From: Palsa-892 sp035555855
Lineage (GTDB): Bacteria > Pseudomonadota > Alphaproteobacteria > Rhizobiales > Xanthobacteraceae
Length of the DNA stretch: 64,000 bases
Direction of reading: 5' to 3'
Assembly (NCBI GenBank): GCA_035555855.1
Contig: DATMGD010000034.1
Coordinates: 50,996-114,995 of the forward strand
A program made the position numbers and the translations under genes. Below, in pieces: positions 6,930-15,946 of the stretch. The notes below the pieces were generated by a model. The model saw only the letters and a list, made by a program, of their open reading frames with translations, made no database searches and was not told the DNA's origin. Each line of letters begins with the position of its first letter. Within the stretch, counting starts at the first letter, position 1.

Positions 6930-8485
6930 CAGCGTGCTGTCAGAAATTCGCGATAGGGCTTTGCGCAATCGCGGTCGTCGCCGATCGGTGGCAATGCTTC
7001 GTTCGAAATTGCCGCGCCGCAAAGCTCGGCTGCGGTCCGTAGCGTCGCGAGCGGATCGCCAACCATGTCTTCGTAATTGATAACGCGGCTGATTTTCGGA
7101 AATTTCTGCGCCAGAAGGTCGATCATCTGATTGTACCATTCGATATGCGCACGAATGGTATCCACGTCGTAGGCGTAAGGATTGCCGCGCTCATATTGCT
7201 TCATGAAAATGCGCAGCGTCAGATCGTCGGCATTGCGCTTGATGAATATGAAGCGCGCGTTCGGAATGATCGCCGCGATATGCGCCGCGTTCGTGATGTA
7301 AACCGGATGCGTGTTGGTAAAGACCTTCGCGGATATCGCGCCGCGCCGCGCCAGTTCATCGGCATACAGCTCGCGAACGCCCGGATAAAATTGCGGCGGC
7401 AGATAGCCGAGCCAATGCGTCGTCAAAAGCCCCGCTTCCTGGAACGTCCGGCTAATGGCGTTTTCGACGCTCGGATTTTCGTGACCGCACTTCACGCCCT
7501 CGAGGCGCGCCGCCAATTGCTCGAGCGTAGTTTTGCCCGAACGGGACGAGCCGAGGATAAACAGTGAAACCGGCAGCTTCTCGTCGTTAATGCCTGCGTT
7601 CGCAGGCGACAACTCTTTCAGCCACGCGAGGCGTATCTCGCGCTCGCGGATCTGCGCCGCAAGCTGATCCTTGATGTTCGGGAGAACGATCTGGTTGGCG
7701 GCAACCGCCTGTTGCCATGCTTCGCTGTAGCGGCCGGCCTTGTCGAGGGCGGCGGCTTTGACGAAGGCGAGGATCGTCTTGTTCTCCTCCTCGTTCAATC
7801 CGTCAGCGGGCCCGAGCTTCGCAAGATCCTGAAGCACATCGCGTTCGATAAACTGTTTGGGCAGCGACAAAAGAGAAATGAGCGCACCCAGCGAAGGAGA
7901 GCGCCGCGCGAACAGTGCGTTGAGCGTATCGACGGCCTTCCGATTCTCGCCCAGCGTTCCATAGACCGATGCCAAGCCGACGATCGCGGCTTCCAGATCC
8001 GGCTCTGCTGCGACGGCCTGTTCGAGCACGTCGCGCGCAAGTTCGTATTCGCGCTCTTCGCGATAGACTTCGCCGAGGGTGACGAGAATGCTCGCCTCAT
8101 TCGGCTTGATCGCGCGCGCCTGTTCGAGCGCCTGCGCTGCCATCTCCTTGGCATCGAGCCGCAGATAAACGCCGGCCAGCGCCGTATAAGTGATCCAGCT
8201 GCGGGGATTGAGCATGACCGCCTCGACAAGCGGCGCGACGGCGCGGCGATAGTTTCCGCGATCCGCGTGGATCAACCCGAGTGTGTGAAGCGCGCCGAAA
8301 TAGTCGGGATATTTTCGCAGCAAGTTGCTGCAGATCGATTCGGCGCGCTCGAATTTTCCTTGCCGGCGCAGCATTTCGGCATGTTCGAGCTGCTCGCGCG
8401 CTTCCCGCAGCGGATTGGTCTGTCCTCCGCTGCCTTCTCTTCCTGCCGGCTGCATCTTTATCCCCGCGCCCCCGCCGGAGCGCAT
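6929..8485 (-). CDS. TPR-repeat sulfotransferase-family protein
   Basis: This 518-residue protein has two parts. The N-terminal half (about 30-230) is tetratricopeptide repeats, with segments such as AEMLRRQGKFERAE, ALHTLGLIHADRGNYRRA and ILVTLGEVYREEREYELA. The C-terminal half (about 300-510) is a sulfotransferase domain. It has a PAPS phosphosulfate loop GSSRSGKTTLEQL near 310-320, RFIFIKRNADDLTLRIFMKQY for the 3'-phosphate contact, and VINYEDMV. It would transfer sulfate from PAPS to an unknown acceptor. The same architecture is common in alphaproteobacteria, usually without known substrate. A start at codon 11 is also possible. Confidence 0.88.
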   Translation of the reverse strand: MRSGGGAGIKMQPAGREGSGGQTNPLREAREQLEHAEMLRRQGKFERAESICSNLLRKYPDYFGALHTLGLIHADRGNYRRAVAPLVEAVMLNPRSWITYTALAGVYLRLDAKEMAAQALEQARAIKPNEASILVTLGEVYREEREYELARDVLEQAVAAEPDLEAAIVGLASVYGTLGENRKAVDTLNALFARRSPSLGALISLLSLPKQFIERDVLQDLAKLGPADGLNEEENKTILAFVKAAALDKAGRYSEAWQQAVAANQIVLPNIKDQLAAQIREREIRLAWLKELSPANAGINDEKLPVSLFILGSSRSGKTTLEQLAARLEGVKCGHENPSVENAISRTFQEAGLLTTHWLGYLPPQFYPGVRELYADELARRGAISAKVFTNTHPVYITNAAHIAAIIPNARFIFIKRNADDLTLRIFMKQYERGNPYAYDVDTIRAHIEWYNQMIDLLAQKFPKISRVINYEDMVGDPLATLRTAAELCGAAISNEALPPIGDDRDCAKPYREFLTAR

Positions 8486-8580
8486 TTCCGCGCGCGTCCG
8501 TTCCTCAGGTTATTTTGGCTCTGCGAACAGGAGTCAAATAGCCGATTTTAGGAAGCAGTTGCGAAACAGTCACATCCCGG

Positions 8581-8680
8581 ATTTGAATACCTTTATATAA
8601 CATCTTGATATTACTAACTAATATAATAAAACAATAAAAAGGTATCTAATTAACGGATGAACAAAATTGAATTTCCCGGA
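8581..8680. promoter_or_regulatory. AT-rich block upstream of the double-barrel porin gene
   Basis: By direct count this 100-bp stretch has 23 G or C, against a strongly GC-rich surrounding. It lies in the 247-bp gap between the leftward sulfotransferase and the rightward outer-membrane gene at 8733. A possible -35/-10 pair is TTGAAT at 8583 and TGATAT at 8606 with 17-bp spacing. Such islands attract nucleoid-associated or Ros/MucR-type repressors, but no specific site is recognised. Confidence 0.5.
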
Positions 8681-8732
8681 CTCTTTTCCCCGCCCTTGGT
8701 AGGATTGGATAACGAATAAAACGGGGCGGGCT

Positions 8733-9977
8733 ATGTCTAAACGTCTACTTCTCAGCACAGCATCAATCGTTGTTTTGGCTGCAACGAGCTTGCAGGTGTC
8801 CGCGGCTGATCTTCCGGTGAAGGCGGCGCCGATGGCGCCGGCCGCTGCGCCGCTATTCGCGGGATGGTATGTCGGCGGTCACCTTGGCTATGCTTGGAGC
8901 CGCTTCGACTTCAGCAACTTCTCGTCGTTTCCGCAGACCAAGGGCAACGGACCGGTCGGCGGTCTTCAGCTCGGCTACAACTACCGCACCGGCAACATCA
9001 TCTGGGGCTTTGAAGCCGACGCCAGCGCCGCCAACTTCGGAACGGGCGACGGCGACTACACTCGCACGAATGTCGATTTCCTCTCCTCGCTGCGCGGCCG
9101 CCTTGGCATCGCCTTCGATCGCGTGCTGGTCTACGGCACGGCCGGCATCGGTTACGTGCACACCAAGAGCGCCGGCAACACTACGCCCCTGCACTGGCAA
9201 TACGCAGGAACGTTCAGGCCGGTCGTCGGCGGCGGCATCGAATATGCCCTCCGCAACAATTTCACGCTGCGCGGCGAAGTGCTCGGCTATCTCGGCAAGC
9301 ACGATTTCGACGTGAGCGGTGATACCGCCACCGTCAAGAACATCTGGGTGGCCCGCTTTGGCGTGAACTACCTCTTCGACGGCGCGGACAATTCGTCCAG
9401 GCATTCGGCCTTCCCGACGAAGGGACCCGCCATTCGTCCGTTCACCTGGGCCGGCTACTATGTCGGCGGTCACCTCGGTTATGGCTGGGGCCGTTTCGAC
9501 TTCAGCAGCTTCCCGACCGCACCGCGGACCAGAGGCAATGGACCGGTCGGCGGTTTGCACACGGGCTACAACTGGCAGTCCGGCAACATCGTGTGGGGTC
9601 TTGAAGCCGACGCCAGCGCCGCCAACCTCTATACCGGCGACGGCAATTACGACTACGCCAATGTCAACTTCCTCGCTTCGCTGCGCGGCCGCCTCGGCGT
9701 CGCCTTCGATCGCGTGTTGGTTTACGCCACGGCGGGCGGCGGTTACGTGCATTCCAAGGGCGCCGGCAGCACGACGCCGCTGCACTGGCGTTACGGCAAT
9801 ATGTACCGGCCGGTGGTCGGCGGCGGCATCGAATATGCCTACAACAACAACTTCTCGATCCGCGCCGAAGCGCTCGGCTATCTCGGCAATCAGACCTTCA
9901 ATTCGACGAGCGACGACACCGCCACGATCAAGAACATCTGGGTCGCCCGTTTCGGCGTGACTTACAAGTTCGACTGA
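8733..9977 (+). CDS. Outer-membrane protein with two tandem Omp25/RopB-like beta-barrels
   Basis: A 24-residue signal peptide ending VSA-AD precedes 390 residues made of two near-complete copies of one small porin-like barrel, about 44-216 and 240-414. By hand alignment the copies are about 70% identical, with shared blocks GNGPVGGL, EADASAAN, SLRGRLG(I/V)AFDRVLVY, TTPLHW, PVVGGGIEYA and KNIWVARFGV. Each ends in a barrel-closing strand with terminal aromatic (NYLFD, TYKFD). They are joined by a 23-residue polar linker. Single barrels of this OMP_b-brl family are abundant in Hyphomicrobiales. A tandem fusion could form two 8-stranded barrels or one larger barrel. Confidence 0.92.
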   Translation: MSKRLLLSTASIVVLAATSLQVSAADLPVKAAPMAPAAAPLFAGWYVGGHLGYAWSRFDFSNFSSFPQTKGNGPVGGLQLGYNYRTGNIIWGFEADASAANFGTGDGDYTRTNVDFLSSLRGRLGIAFDRVLVYGTAGIGYVHTKSAGNTTPLHWQYAGTFRPVVGGGIEYALRNNFTLRGEVLGYLGKHDFDVSGDTATVKNIWVARFGVNYLFDGADNSSRHSAFPTKGPAIRPFTWAGYYVGGHLGYGWGRFDFSSFPTAPRTRGNGPVGGLHTGYNWQSGNIVWGLEADASAANLYTGDGNYDYANVNFLASLRGRLGVAFDRVLVYATAGGGYVHSKGAGSTTPLHWRYGNMYRPVVGGGIEYAYNNNFSIRAEALGYLGNQTFNSTSDDTATIKNIWVARFGVTYKFD

Positions 9978-9994
9978 TCGAACGAACAATCGGC

Positions 9995-10027
9995 AAAAAA
10001 GGCGAGCCGCGCGGCTCGCCTTTTTTT
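9995..10027. terminator. Bidirectional terminator between two convergent outer-membrane genes
   Basis: AAAAAA, a 20-bp perfect palindrome (GGCGAGCCGC with GCGGCTCGCC) and TTTTTTT follow one another, so T tracts are present in both directions. It lies 17 bp after the double-barrel gene and 68 bp from the end of the convergent gene. Confidence 0.93.
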
Positions 10028-10094
10028 ATGCGGGTATGAGTTCGCGGTGAATGTCGCGCGGGGAATGCCGAATGTGCCGAGCCCGGACTCAGGC

Positions 10095-10742
10095 TCACCA
10101 CCAAAGGTTCACGCCTATGCGCGCGATGAAAGCCGTGTTGTCGAAACGGGCAACGTAACCGGAATTATTGATCGTCTTGTCGCCGAGATCGACGTAGAGC
10201 ACTTCGATCTTCGTGGACCAGCTCGGATTAAACCGATGCTCGATGCCGCCGCCCAGCGTCCAGCCCCAGCGGGTCTGATGCATGGAAATTTCGAGGTCAG
10301 GCAGATCGTTCCGGACGCCGCCGGCAGCGAGACCGCCGGTGATATAAAGAAGCGTAGGCGGAGCGATCGTCACACCCCAGCGGCCGCGGAATGTCGCGAG
10401 CCAGCCCAGCTTGGAGTGAAAGGTAGACTCATTGCCGCCGTTATCCGTAAACCCCGTCGTTCCTGAAGCATTCGCCCAGTTCAGATCGAACTCGAGGCCA
10501 TAGACGAAATTGTTGAATTGCCAGTTGTGGCCGATCTGCCCGCCAAAGGTGAAACTGGCGGGATTAACATTCGCTGAAAACGCGTCTGCAAAGATCCCCG
10601 ACGCATCCGCGTCGTGCCAAATCGCGCCGAGGTTGAAACCCGCATACGGGCCCTGCCACATCATCGGCTCTACTGCGGAAGCCGCGCTCGTCAGCGCCAG
10701 CGAAGACGCTGCTACAAGAAAACCGAGTTTTGTTTTCTTCAT
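10095..10742 (-). CDS. Outer-membrane beta-barrel protein (single barrel)
   Basis: The 215-residue product starts MKKTKLGFLVAASSLALTSAASA, a clear signal peptide. A single Omp25-like barrel follows, with WQGPYAGFNLGAIWHD at its start, GGQIGHNWQFNNFVYGLEFD, GRWGVTIAPPTLLYITGG and IARIGVNLWW at the end. It belongs to the same broad superfamily as the neighbour at 8733 but is not one of its internal copies. Its last residue is Trp rather than the usual Phe. It probably contributes to outer-membrane integrity; no specific solute can be assigned. Confidence 0.88.
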   Translation of the reverse strand: MKKTKLGFLVAASSLALTSAASAVEPMMWQGPYAGFNLGAIWHDADASGIFADAFSANVNPASFTFGGQIGHNWQFNNFVYGLEFDLNWANASGTTGFTDNGGNESTFHSKLGWLATFRGRWGVTIAPPTLLYITGGLAAGGVRNDLPDLEISMHQTRWGWTLGGGIEHRFNPSWSTKIEVLYVDLGDKTINNSGYVARFDNTAFIARIGVNLWW

Positions 10743-10926
10743 CGGAAGACCCCAGCCCTGATCTCTTCCAAGAAAAGATTATCAGCGGTCAGAACCGGCA
10801 ATCAATCTTCGATAAAGGCATCCGCACATCCTTACGGTGCCGCCCTACCCATGCGGGGAAAGAGATAGGTATTTAGGTCTGGATTTGCCGGCCATGCCTA
10901 CAATTTAGTCAGTCTGTTTTTGCCGC

Positions 10927-12366
10927 TCAGGATTTAGCGAATTCCATCAAGCGCCGGCGATCGATCTTGCCTGTCGGCGTCATAGGAACTTTATCCGTGA
11001 GCCGGAAATGAGCAGGGATGAATTTGGCAGGCAAGGCGCGTTTGCAATGTGAAAGCAGCGCCTCCTCATTGAAAGAGTCGGACACGACCGCGACACAGAT
11101 TTCCTCGATGCCGAGTGCATTCACGACGCTGAAGGCCGCAGCCTGCGATATTCCCGGAAAAGAAGCGATAGCCTGCTCGATCCGCTCGGGGCTGACTTTC
11201 TCGCCGCCGAGATTGAGAACGGATTTTTCCCGCCCCGATATGATCAGCAGGCCGTCGGGAGTGAGCTTGCCGATATCGCCCGGATAAAAAGCGCCGTCGC
11301 GAAACGCCTGCTCCGATCCGGGCGGATTTCCCATATAGCCGCCGACGTTCAGCGTGCTGCGAATCCGGATAAGCCCCTCTTTCCCCCGAGCTTGTATATT
11401 TCCGCCAGCGTCCACGATTTCGATCACGGCGCTCGGCGCCGCATAGCCGACGGCACCGGGGACATGAGCAATGGCGTGAGCCGGAGCCACTGCCGTCATT
11501 GTCGTTTCCGTCGATCCGTAGGTGCTGATCAAGGTCGAGCATAAACGAGCGCGAACGCGCTCCGACAATGTCGCGGACAAGAAGCTGCCGGTTGAAACGA
11601 TGACTTCAAGATTTGAAGGGAAGCCCGGCGCCTGTTCATAAAGGGCGACGAACTCCGCGAGTGCCGCGGGCGGCCCGATCATGCACTGAATTTTATAGAG
11701 ATCGAGCGCCTGAAAGGTTTCGGCGGCAACACTTCCCCGGAAGAAAACCGTACCGCCCCGCTGCAAGATACCGAGCCATGACACGAGGCCAATCGAGGTT
11801 GAAAGGCCCGGATCGACGAAAACGCGCGAGCAGTGAGATGCCTTGGCGCCAAAAACCCAAGTGTAGTGAAATACTCTTTGGGCGATCAGTGCATGACTGA
11901 AGCCGACCGCCTTTGGCTCTCCGGTCGTGCCCGAAGTCAGAACGATGTGAGCAAGATCTTCATCGCTTTCCGGCGCACTCGCCTCGAAAGGGGTGCCGTC
12001 GCCCTCGGCCCAGCTCGCATCCGCAATAATGAGCCGCGGCGCATTGTCGAACCGATAGGCCTTGGTGCTGATGACGGCGGCGATGTTCAGCTCTTTCGGC
12101 AAACGGAAATCGCGCACGGAAAAGGCCGCGGCGCCCAGCCGGTTCAGCGCGAGAATGAATGCCGCGTGCAGGATTTTGTCTTCGATGAAAAGCGCGACGA
12201 TATCGCCGCGCCGGATCCCCTGCGCCTGCGCCTTCCGCGCGATGTTATGAATGAAATGCTCGAGCCGCCCGTAGCTGATGAGCGGAAACATGCCGCCAGG
12301 CGCGCACATCGCCGTAACGGCGGGCTGCAACCGGCACTGGAAAAGAACGAGATCGGAGAAAATCAT
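10927..12366 (-). CDS. Acyl-CoA synthetase / AMP-binding (ANL family) enzyme
   Basis: This 479-residue adenylate-forming enzyme activates a carboxylic acid with ATP. The core motifs are present: the P-loop LTSGTTGEPKAVGFSH (about 146-161), STYGSTE (about 281-287), YPGDIGKLTPDGLLIISGREK with the hinge region, and the C-terminal TPTGKIDRRRL carrying the catalytic lysine near residue 470. It is slightly shorter than most fatty acyl-CoA synthetases, mainly in the N-terminal domain. The substrate is not predictable and no thioesterase, carrier or dehydrogenase gene is adjacent. It stands alone with a 184-bp gap on its 3' side. Confidence 0.87.
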   Translation of the reverse strand: MIFSDLVLFQCRLQPAVTAMCAPGGMFPLISYGRLEHFIHNIARKAQAQGIRRGDIVALFIEDKILHAAFILALNRLGAAAFSVRDFRLPKELNIAAVISTKAYRFDNAPRLIIADASWAEGDGTPFEASAPESDEDLAHIVLTSGTTGEPKAVGFSHALIAQRVFHYTWVFGAKASHCSRVFVDPGLSTSIGLVSWLGILQRGGTVFFRGSVAAETFQALDLYKIQCMIGPPAALAEFVALYEQAPGFPSNLEVIVSTGSFLSATLSERVRARLCSTLISTYGSTETTMTAVAPAHAIAHVPGAVGYAAPSAVIEIVDAGGNIQARGKEGLIRIRSTLNVGGYMGNPPGSEQAFRDGAFYPGDIGKLTPDGLLIISGREKSVLNLGGEKVSPERIEQAIASFPGISQAAAFSVVNALGIEEICVAVVSDSFNEEALLSHCKRALPAKFIPAHFRLTDKVPMTPTGKIDRRRLMEFAKS

Positions 12367-12530
12367 TGGCTGCTACTCTTCCCGGCCCGCGCCCGATCCG
12401 GTCAGAAGGGCAATTCGCTGATGAAATCGCGCATGAAAGTATGCAGGAATGCCGGTCGAAAGAAAGATCGGCTTTTTCGGCGGTCAAACCCGATTCTCAG
12501 CCCGGCATGGCTGTGCTAGGAAAATCGCAC

Positions 12531-12607
<77 letters not shown>

Positions 12608-12634
12608 CTACCGTAATAATCGCGGCGTAGCGCC

Positions 12635-14392
12635 TCAACCCAGCGATTGCTGCAAGATTTCACACTGTCGCAGCATTTTCTCCGACTTGAGCGCATTCAC
12701 AACTTCGAAGGCGATGCGTAATTCGGCTCCCGCCCCCATCTTATCTCCCAGCTTCAATTGAAGTGCCGCGATCTGCATACGCAGCCGCGTCGCGTTCAAA
12801 CGGCAGTCGATGCTCGTCCATAATTGCCGTGCAAGATGCAGATGCCGTAAGGCTTCGTTGACCTCACCACGCTCACGAGCGAGCAAAGCAGATGCTTCAT
12901 TCGTAAGCGCGCGAATGGACGGCATCGGCCAGCGTTTTTCCTGACCTGCCAGTTCGTCGATCAGCGATTTGGCTTTTTCATGCTTGCCTGCATGAGCTGC
13001 GACAAGCGCGAGATAGGCAAGCAGCATCCCCTGGCGTTGCAGGGTCCACCAGCTTTGACCGATCAGGCTGCGCTCAAGACTCGAATAAGCCGCTTCGGCT
13101 TCGCCTCGCTCCAGCAAAAGCATAGCCCTGCCCGGCTCAGGATTCCAACCAAGCGCATAAGACTGGTCGTAGGCGATGCTCGCTGCGTCAAGGTCACCGA
13201 TCGCAGCATGGATATCTCCCAGCACTCGATAGGCATCACCCAGGGCCCAGGGCGCGTCATCGGAAAGTCGAGATAGCGCATCTTCGATATGCGCGCGAGC
13301 TTCGATCAGAGAACCGTGAACTCCCAGCACCTCCGCGCGATGCAACTGGCAGGAGCCGAAAAAACCCATCCGGCTTTCCGTACAGAACCGCTGGTAGCCG
13401 ACCGTCCATTGGTTCGCCCGCGCCCAGTCGCCAAAAGTGCGGCAAGCCCAAAGAATGTTGCAATAGAGAATCCCGCCCGTGATCGGATCCGGCTTTTTGG
13501 AAAGTGCAAGCGCGGCGGCATGATCCTGATCCGCCAGTCCTTCGCGCGTTTCACCGAGGCTAAGCCGATAGAACCCGCGATACATAAGCCCCATCGCTTC
13601 GATCTTGTAATCGCCGCAAGCGCGGCCAGATTGGTACGCTGCGTCAGCGAGCTTCAGTGCCTCCTGCGGATCGCCATCGAAAGCGGCGATGCGCGATGCC
13701 AACCAAAGAACGCGGCCGTATGCTGGCGACTCCGGCACGTGGTTGGCCAGTTCCCGGGCGCGGGAAAGCCAACCCTTGGCGAGCGCTACTTCGCCGCGCT
13801 CAAGATGAATCGTGGAGAGTGTCGCCACACCTTCTGCCGCCCGTTCATAATCCTCTTCTTCCGAGTACATCGCTATTGAGCGAACGAGAACGGGAACCGC
13901 GTCGGAAGGCTGCCCGAGGCATTGCAACGCCAGCGCCCAGCCATCGAGATCGTCCGCCGTCAGCGAGCTTGCAGCATCGATTTCCCGAAACAGTTCGATA
14001 GCCTCGCTCCATCGCTGCTCGCGAATCGCGCGGCGGGCCTCTTCTCGCTGGTCCGGTGAAGAACGGACAGCCTGGACATTTCCGGCAGCATCCGATGTCG
14101 GCTCAAGGCAGAACCGATAGCCGCTCTTGGGAAAGTTACGGATCGCATTTTCCATCCCGCCATGCCGCAACGCCGCGCGTAAATTACTCACGGCACGCTG
14201 CAACGAATTGTCGGTGACGGTGACGTCGGGCCACAACTTGTCGAGCAATTCATCCTTCGAGACGACGCGAGCCCGGTTGCGGACCAGATAGGTCAGTAGA
14301 TCGAAGACACGCGGCTGCAACGCAATTTCTCGCTCCGCCAATCGAAGCACGCGGGCCGATTCATCGAGTTGAAACGGTCCTATTTCGAACAT
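12635..14392 (-). CDS. Winged-helix (OmpR-type) DNA-binding protein with TPR domain
   Basis: The 585-residue product starts with a Trans_reg_C winged helix (about 1-95): ALQPRVFDLLTYLVRNRARVVSKDELLDKLWPDVTVTDNSLQRAVSNLR and the hairpin FPKSGYRF. Unlike response regulators it has no receiver domain, and it has no transmembrane segment. The rest (about 115-580) is helical TPR-like repeats, as in the CadC/HilA-like one-component class that may sense through protein or ligand binding. It is divergent from the DUF4242-mddA pair, with a 165-bp gap, and is the obvious candidate to control that pair. Confidence 0.88.
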   Translation of the reverse strand: MFEIGPFQLDESARVLRLAEREIALQPRVFDLLTYLVRNRARVVSKDELLDKLWPDVTVTDNSLQRAVSNLRAALRHGGMENAIRNFPKSGYRFCLEPTSDAAGNVQAVRSSPDQREEARRAIREQRWSEAIELFREIDAASSLTADDLDGWALALQCLGQPSDAVPVLVRSIAMYSEEEDYERAAEGVATLSTIHLERGEVALAKGWLSRARELANHVPESPAYGRVLWLASRIAAFDGDPQEALKLADAAYQSGRACGDYKIEAMGLMYRGFYRLSLGETREGLADQDHAAALALSKKPDPITGGILYCNILWACRTFGDWARANQWTVGYQRFCTESRMGFFGSCQLHRAEVLGVHGSLIEARAHIEDALSRLSDDAPWALGDAYRVLGDIHAAIGDLDAASIAYDQSYALGWNPEPGRAMLLLERGEAEAAYSSLERSLIGQSWWTLQRQGMLLAYLALVAAHAGKHEKAKSLIDELAGQEKRWPMPSIRALTNEASALLARERGEVNEALRHLHLARQLWTSIDCRLNATRLRMQIAALQLKLGDKMGAGAELRIAFEVVNALKSEKMLRQCEILQQSLG

Positions 14393-14557
14393 GACCGGAA
14401 GGCTCTCCGTGGCTCGTCAGCCGATGATCAGAAAATGCTCAGCCCGGCGTCAGGACGCGGGTCCCGTCCCGTCACTATACCACGGCCATCACTGCAAAAA
14501 ATCACGGTGAGCGGCAACGCGGGTGCCGAAAACCCGCAAATTAAAAGGACCACCCCC

Positions 14558-14857
14558 ATGGATCTCTACGTCATTCGCCGGCCCAGCGCATGGGCCAATC
14601 TCAAAGAACTCGAAGCCGCCGGTGCCAAATCGGCCAGGATCGGCAACGAGGAAATGTCCGACCGCGTTCGCTGGATTCGCTCGTATGTCGTGAACGAACC
14701 GGACGGCCGTATCGGCACCTTCTGCATTTACGAAGCCCGTGATGGCGCCTCCATCCAGGAGCACGCGCGGCGCGTCGGAATGCCTGGCGACGAGTTCTAT
14801 CCGGTCGCAACCACGGTCGTCGTGCGCAGCGATCCCGCCGAGAAAAAAGCGGCATAG
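14558..14857 (+). CDS. DUF4242 family protein (small ferredoxin-like fold)
   Basis: The 99-residue product begins MDLYVIRRPSAWANLKELEA and contains VRWIRSYVVNEPDGRIGTFCIYEA and ARRVGMPGDEFYPVATTVV. This pattern matches DUF4242, a small alpha/beta-barrel-like family that includes the nickel-binding SCO4226 of Streptomyces. No biochemical role is assigned here. The start at 14558 is supported by AAAAGGAC nine bases upstream; an upstream in-frame extension would overlap the promoter region. It is followed 88 bp downstream by mddA and probably shares its promoter. Such genes often accompany winged-helix/TPR regulators, but the basis is unclear. Confidence 0.85.
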   Translation: MDLYVIRRPSAWANLKELEAAGAKSARIGNEEMSDRVRWIRSYVVNEPDGRIGTFCIYEARDGASIQEHARRVGMPGDEFYPVATTVVVRSDPAEKKAA

Positions 14858-14945
14858 GTCGTTCTGAAATGCCGTGTTGCCGGCAGCTTTCATTTCAAGC
14901 GGCGGGCCTTGTGCCCGCCGTTTCCACATCCAAATGGAGATTCAA

Positions 14946-15722
14946 ATGATCACAACCTCGAACCAAGCAGTGCGCCATAAGCCCGCCGCGACGCTTCTTT
15001 CCAGGAGCCTGATGCTCGCTTACGGCTCTTTCGCCTACCTCATCTTTCTCTGCACTTTTCTATACGCCATCGGCTTCGTTGGCGGGGTCATTGTGCCAAA
15101 GACAATCGATAACGGCGCGGCAGGATCGATATTGCAGGCGCTGGTGATCAACTTGTTATTGCTCAGCGTCTTCGCCGTTCAGCACAGCGGCATGGCCCGT
15201 CATGCCTTTAAAGCATGGCTTACGAAACTTGTTTCGCCAGCGATCGAACGATCGACCTTTGTGCTGATGTCTTCGCTTGCTCTCATCCTGCTGTTCGTAT
15301 GCTGGCAGCCAATGCCGCAGATCGTATGGCAGGCAACGGATCCGGCTTACGTTCTTCTGCTGAATGGCGTGTCGGTCTTTGGCTGGCTCATCGTACTTTA
15401 CTCGACCTTTCTCATCAGTCACTTCGAACTGTTTGGTCTGACGCAGGTAGTCGTCAATTTCGCCAGCCGGCTGATGCCATCGGTAAAATTCAAGACGCCG
15501 GGTCTCTACCGTTTCATTCGCCACCCGATCTATCTCGGCTTCATCGTGGCGTTTTGGGCAACACCTGCGATGAGCGCGGGGCATTTGTTGTTCGCGATCG
15601 TGACAACGGCATACATCTTCGTCGGCATCTGGCTGGAGGAGCGCGATCTCATTCGGTTGTTCGGAGAAGAATACAGACGCTACCGACAACGCGTAGCGAT
15701 GCTAATCCCGAAGCTGTTTTGA
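14946..15722 (+). CDS. mddA: Methanethiol S-methyltransferase-like membrane protein (MddA)
   Basis: This 258-residue membrane protein of the isoprenylcysteine methyltransferase/NnrU superfamily matches the MddA pattern closely. It has FLYAIGFVGG near the N-terminus, then AVQHSGMARHAFK, IERSTFVLMSSLALILLF, STFLISHFELFGL, YRFIRHPIYLGFIVAFWATPAMSAGHLLFA and EERDLIRLFGEEYRRYR. The RHP and EERD motifs form the SAM-binding end of the fold. MddA converts methanethiol and S-adenosylmethionine to dimethyl sulfide. About five to six hydrophobic spans are visible. The ATG at 14946 has GGAGA upstream. Assignment rests on overall pattern; a different thiol or lipid acceptor cannot be excluded. Confidence 0.82.
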   Translation: MITTSNQAVRHKPAATLLSRSLMLAYGSFAYLIFLCTFLYAIGFVGGVIVPKTIDNGAAGSILQALVINLLLLSVFAVQHSGMARHAFKAWLTKLVSPAIERSTFVLMSSLALILLFVCWQPMPQIVWQATDPAYVLLLNGVSVFGWLIVLYSTFLISHFELFGLTQVVVNFASRLMPSVKFKTPGLYRFIRHPIYLGFIVAFWATPAMSAGHLLFAIVTTAYIFVGIWLEERDLIRLFGEEYRRYRQRVAMLIPKLF

Positions 15723-15733
15723 AACGGACGAGC

Positions 15734-15766
15734 CTTTCGGCGGCTACCGAAACCGGCCGCCGAAAG
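15734..15766 (+). terminator. Hairpin after mddA
   Basis: Perfect 11-bp arms CTTTCGGCGGC and GCCGCCGAAAG flank an 11-base loop, 12 bp after the mddA stop. No T tract follows, so it may be a weak terminator or an mRNA 3'-end stabiliser. Confidence 0.55.
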
Positions 15767-15946
15767 TTCATCATCGCCGCCCGCCCTGCCCCATGAACCG
15801 CCCTTACAATGACTGTGTAGCGACCCTTGATGTTTAAGATAGCGGGGTCGGGCTGTAAGACGGCCATCGGGCCGATACTTTCCGCGTGCCCAATCCAGCC
15901 ATGTATCCAAAAGGACATCTCACAAGAGCGTGTGTCATAAGAGCGC

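Noticed and set aside
5306..7042. 578-residue +frame overlapping nirK
   Set aside because: It is Arg-rich shadow of nirK and runs through its terminator.
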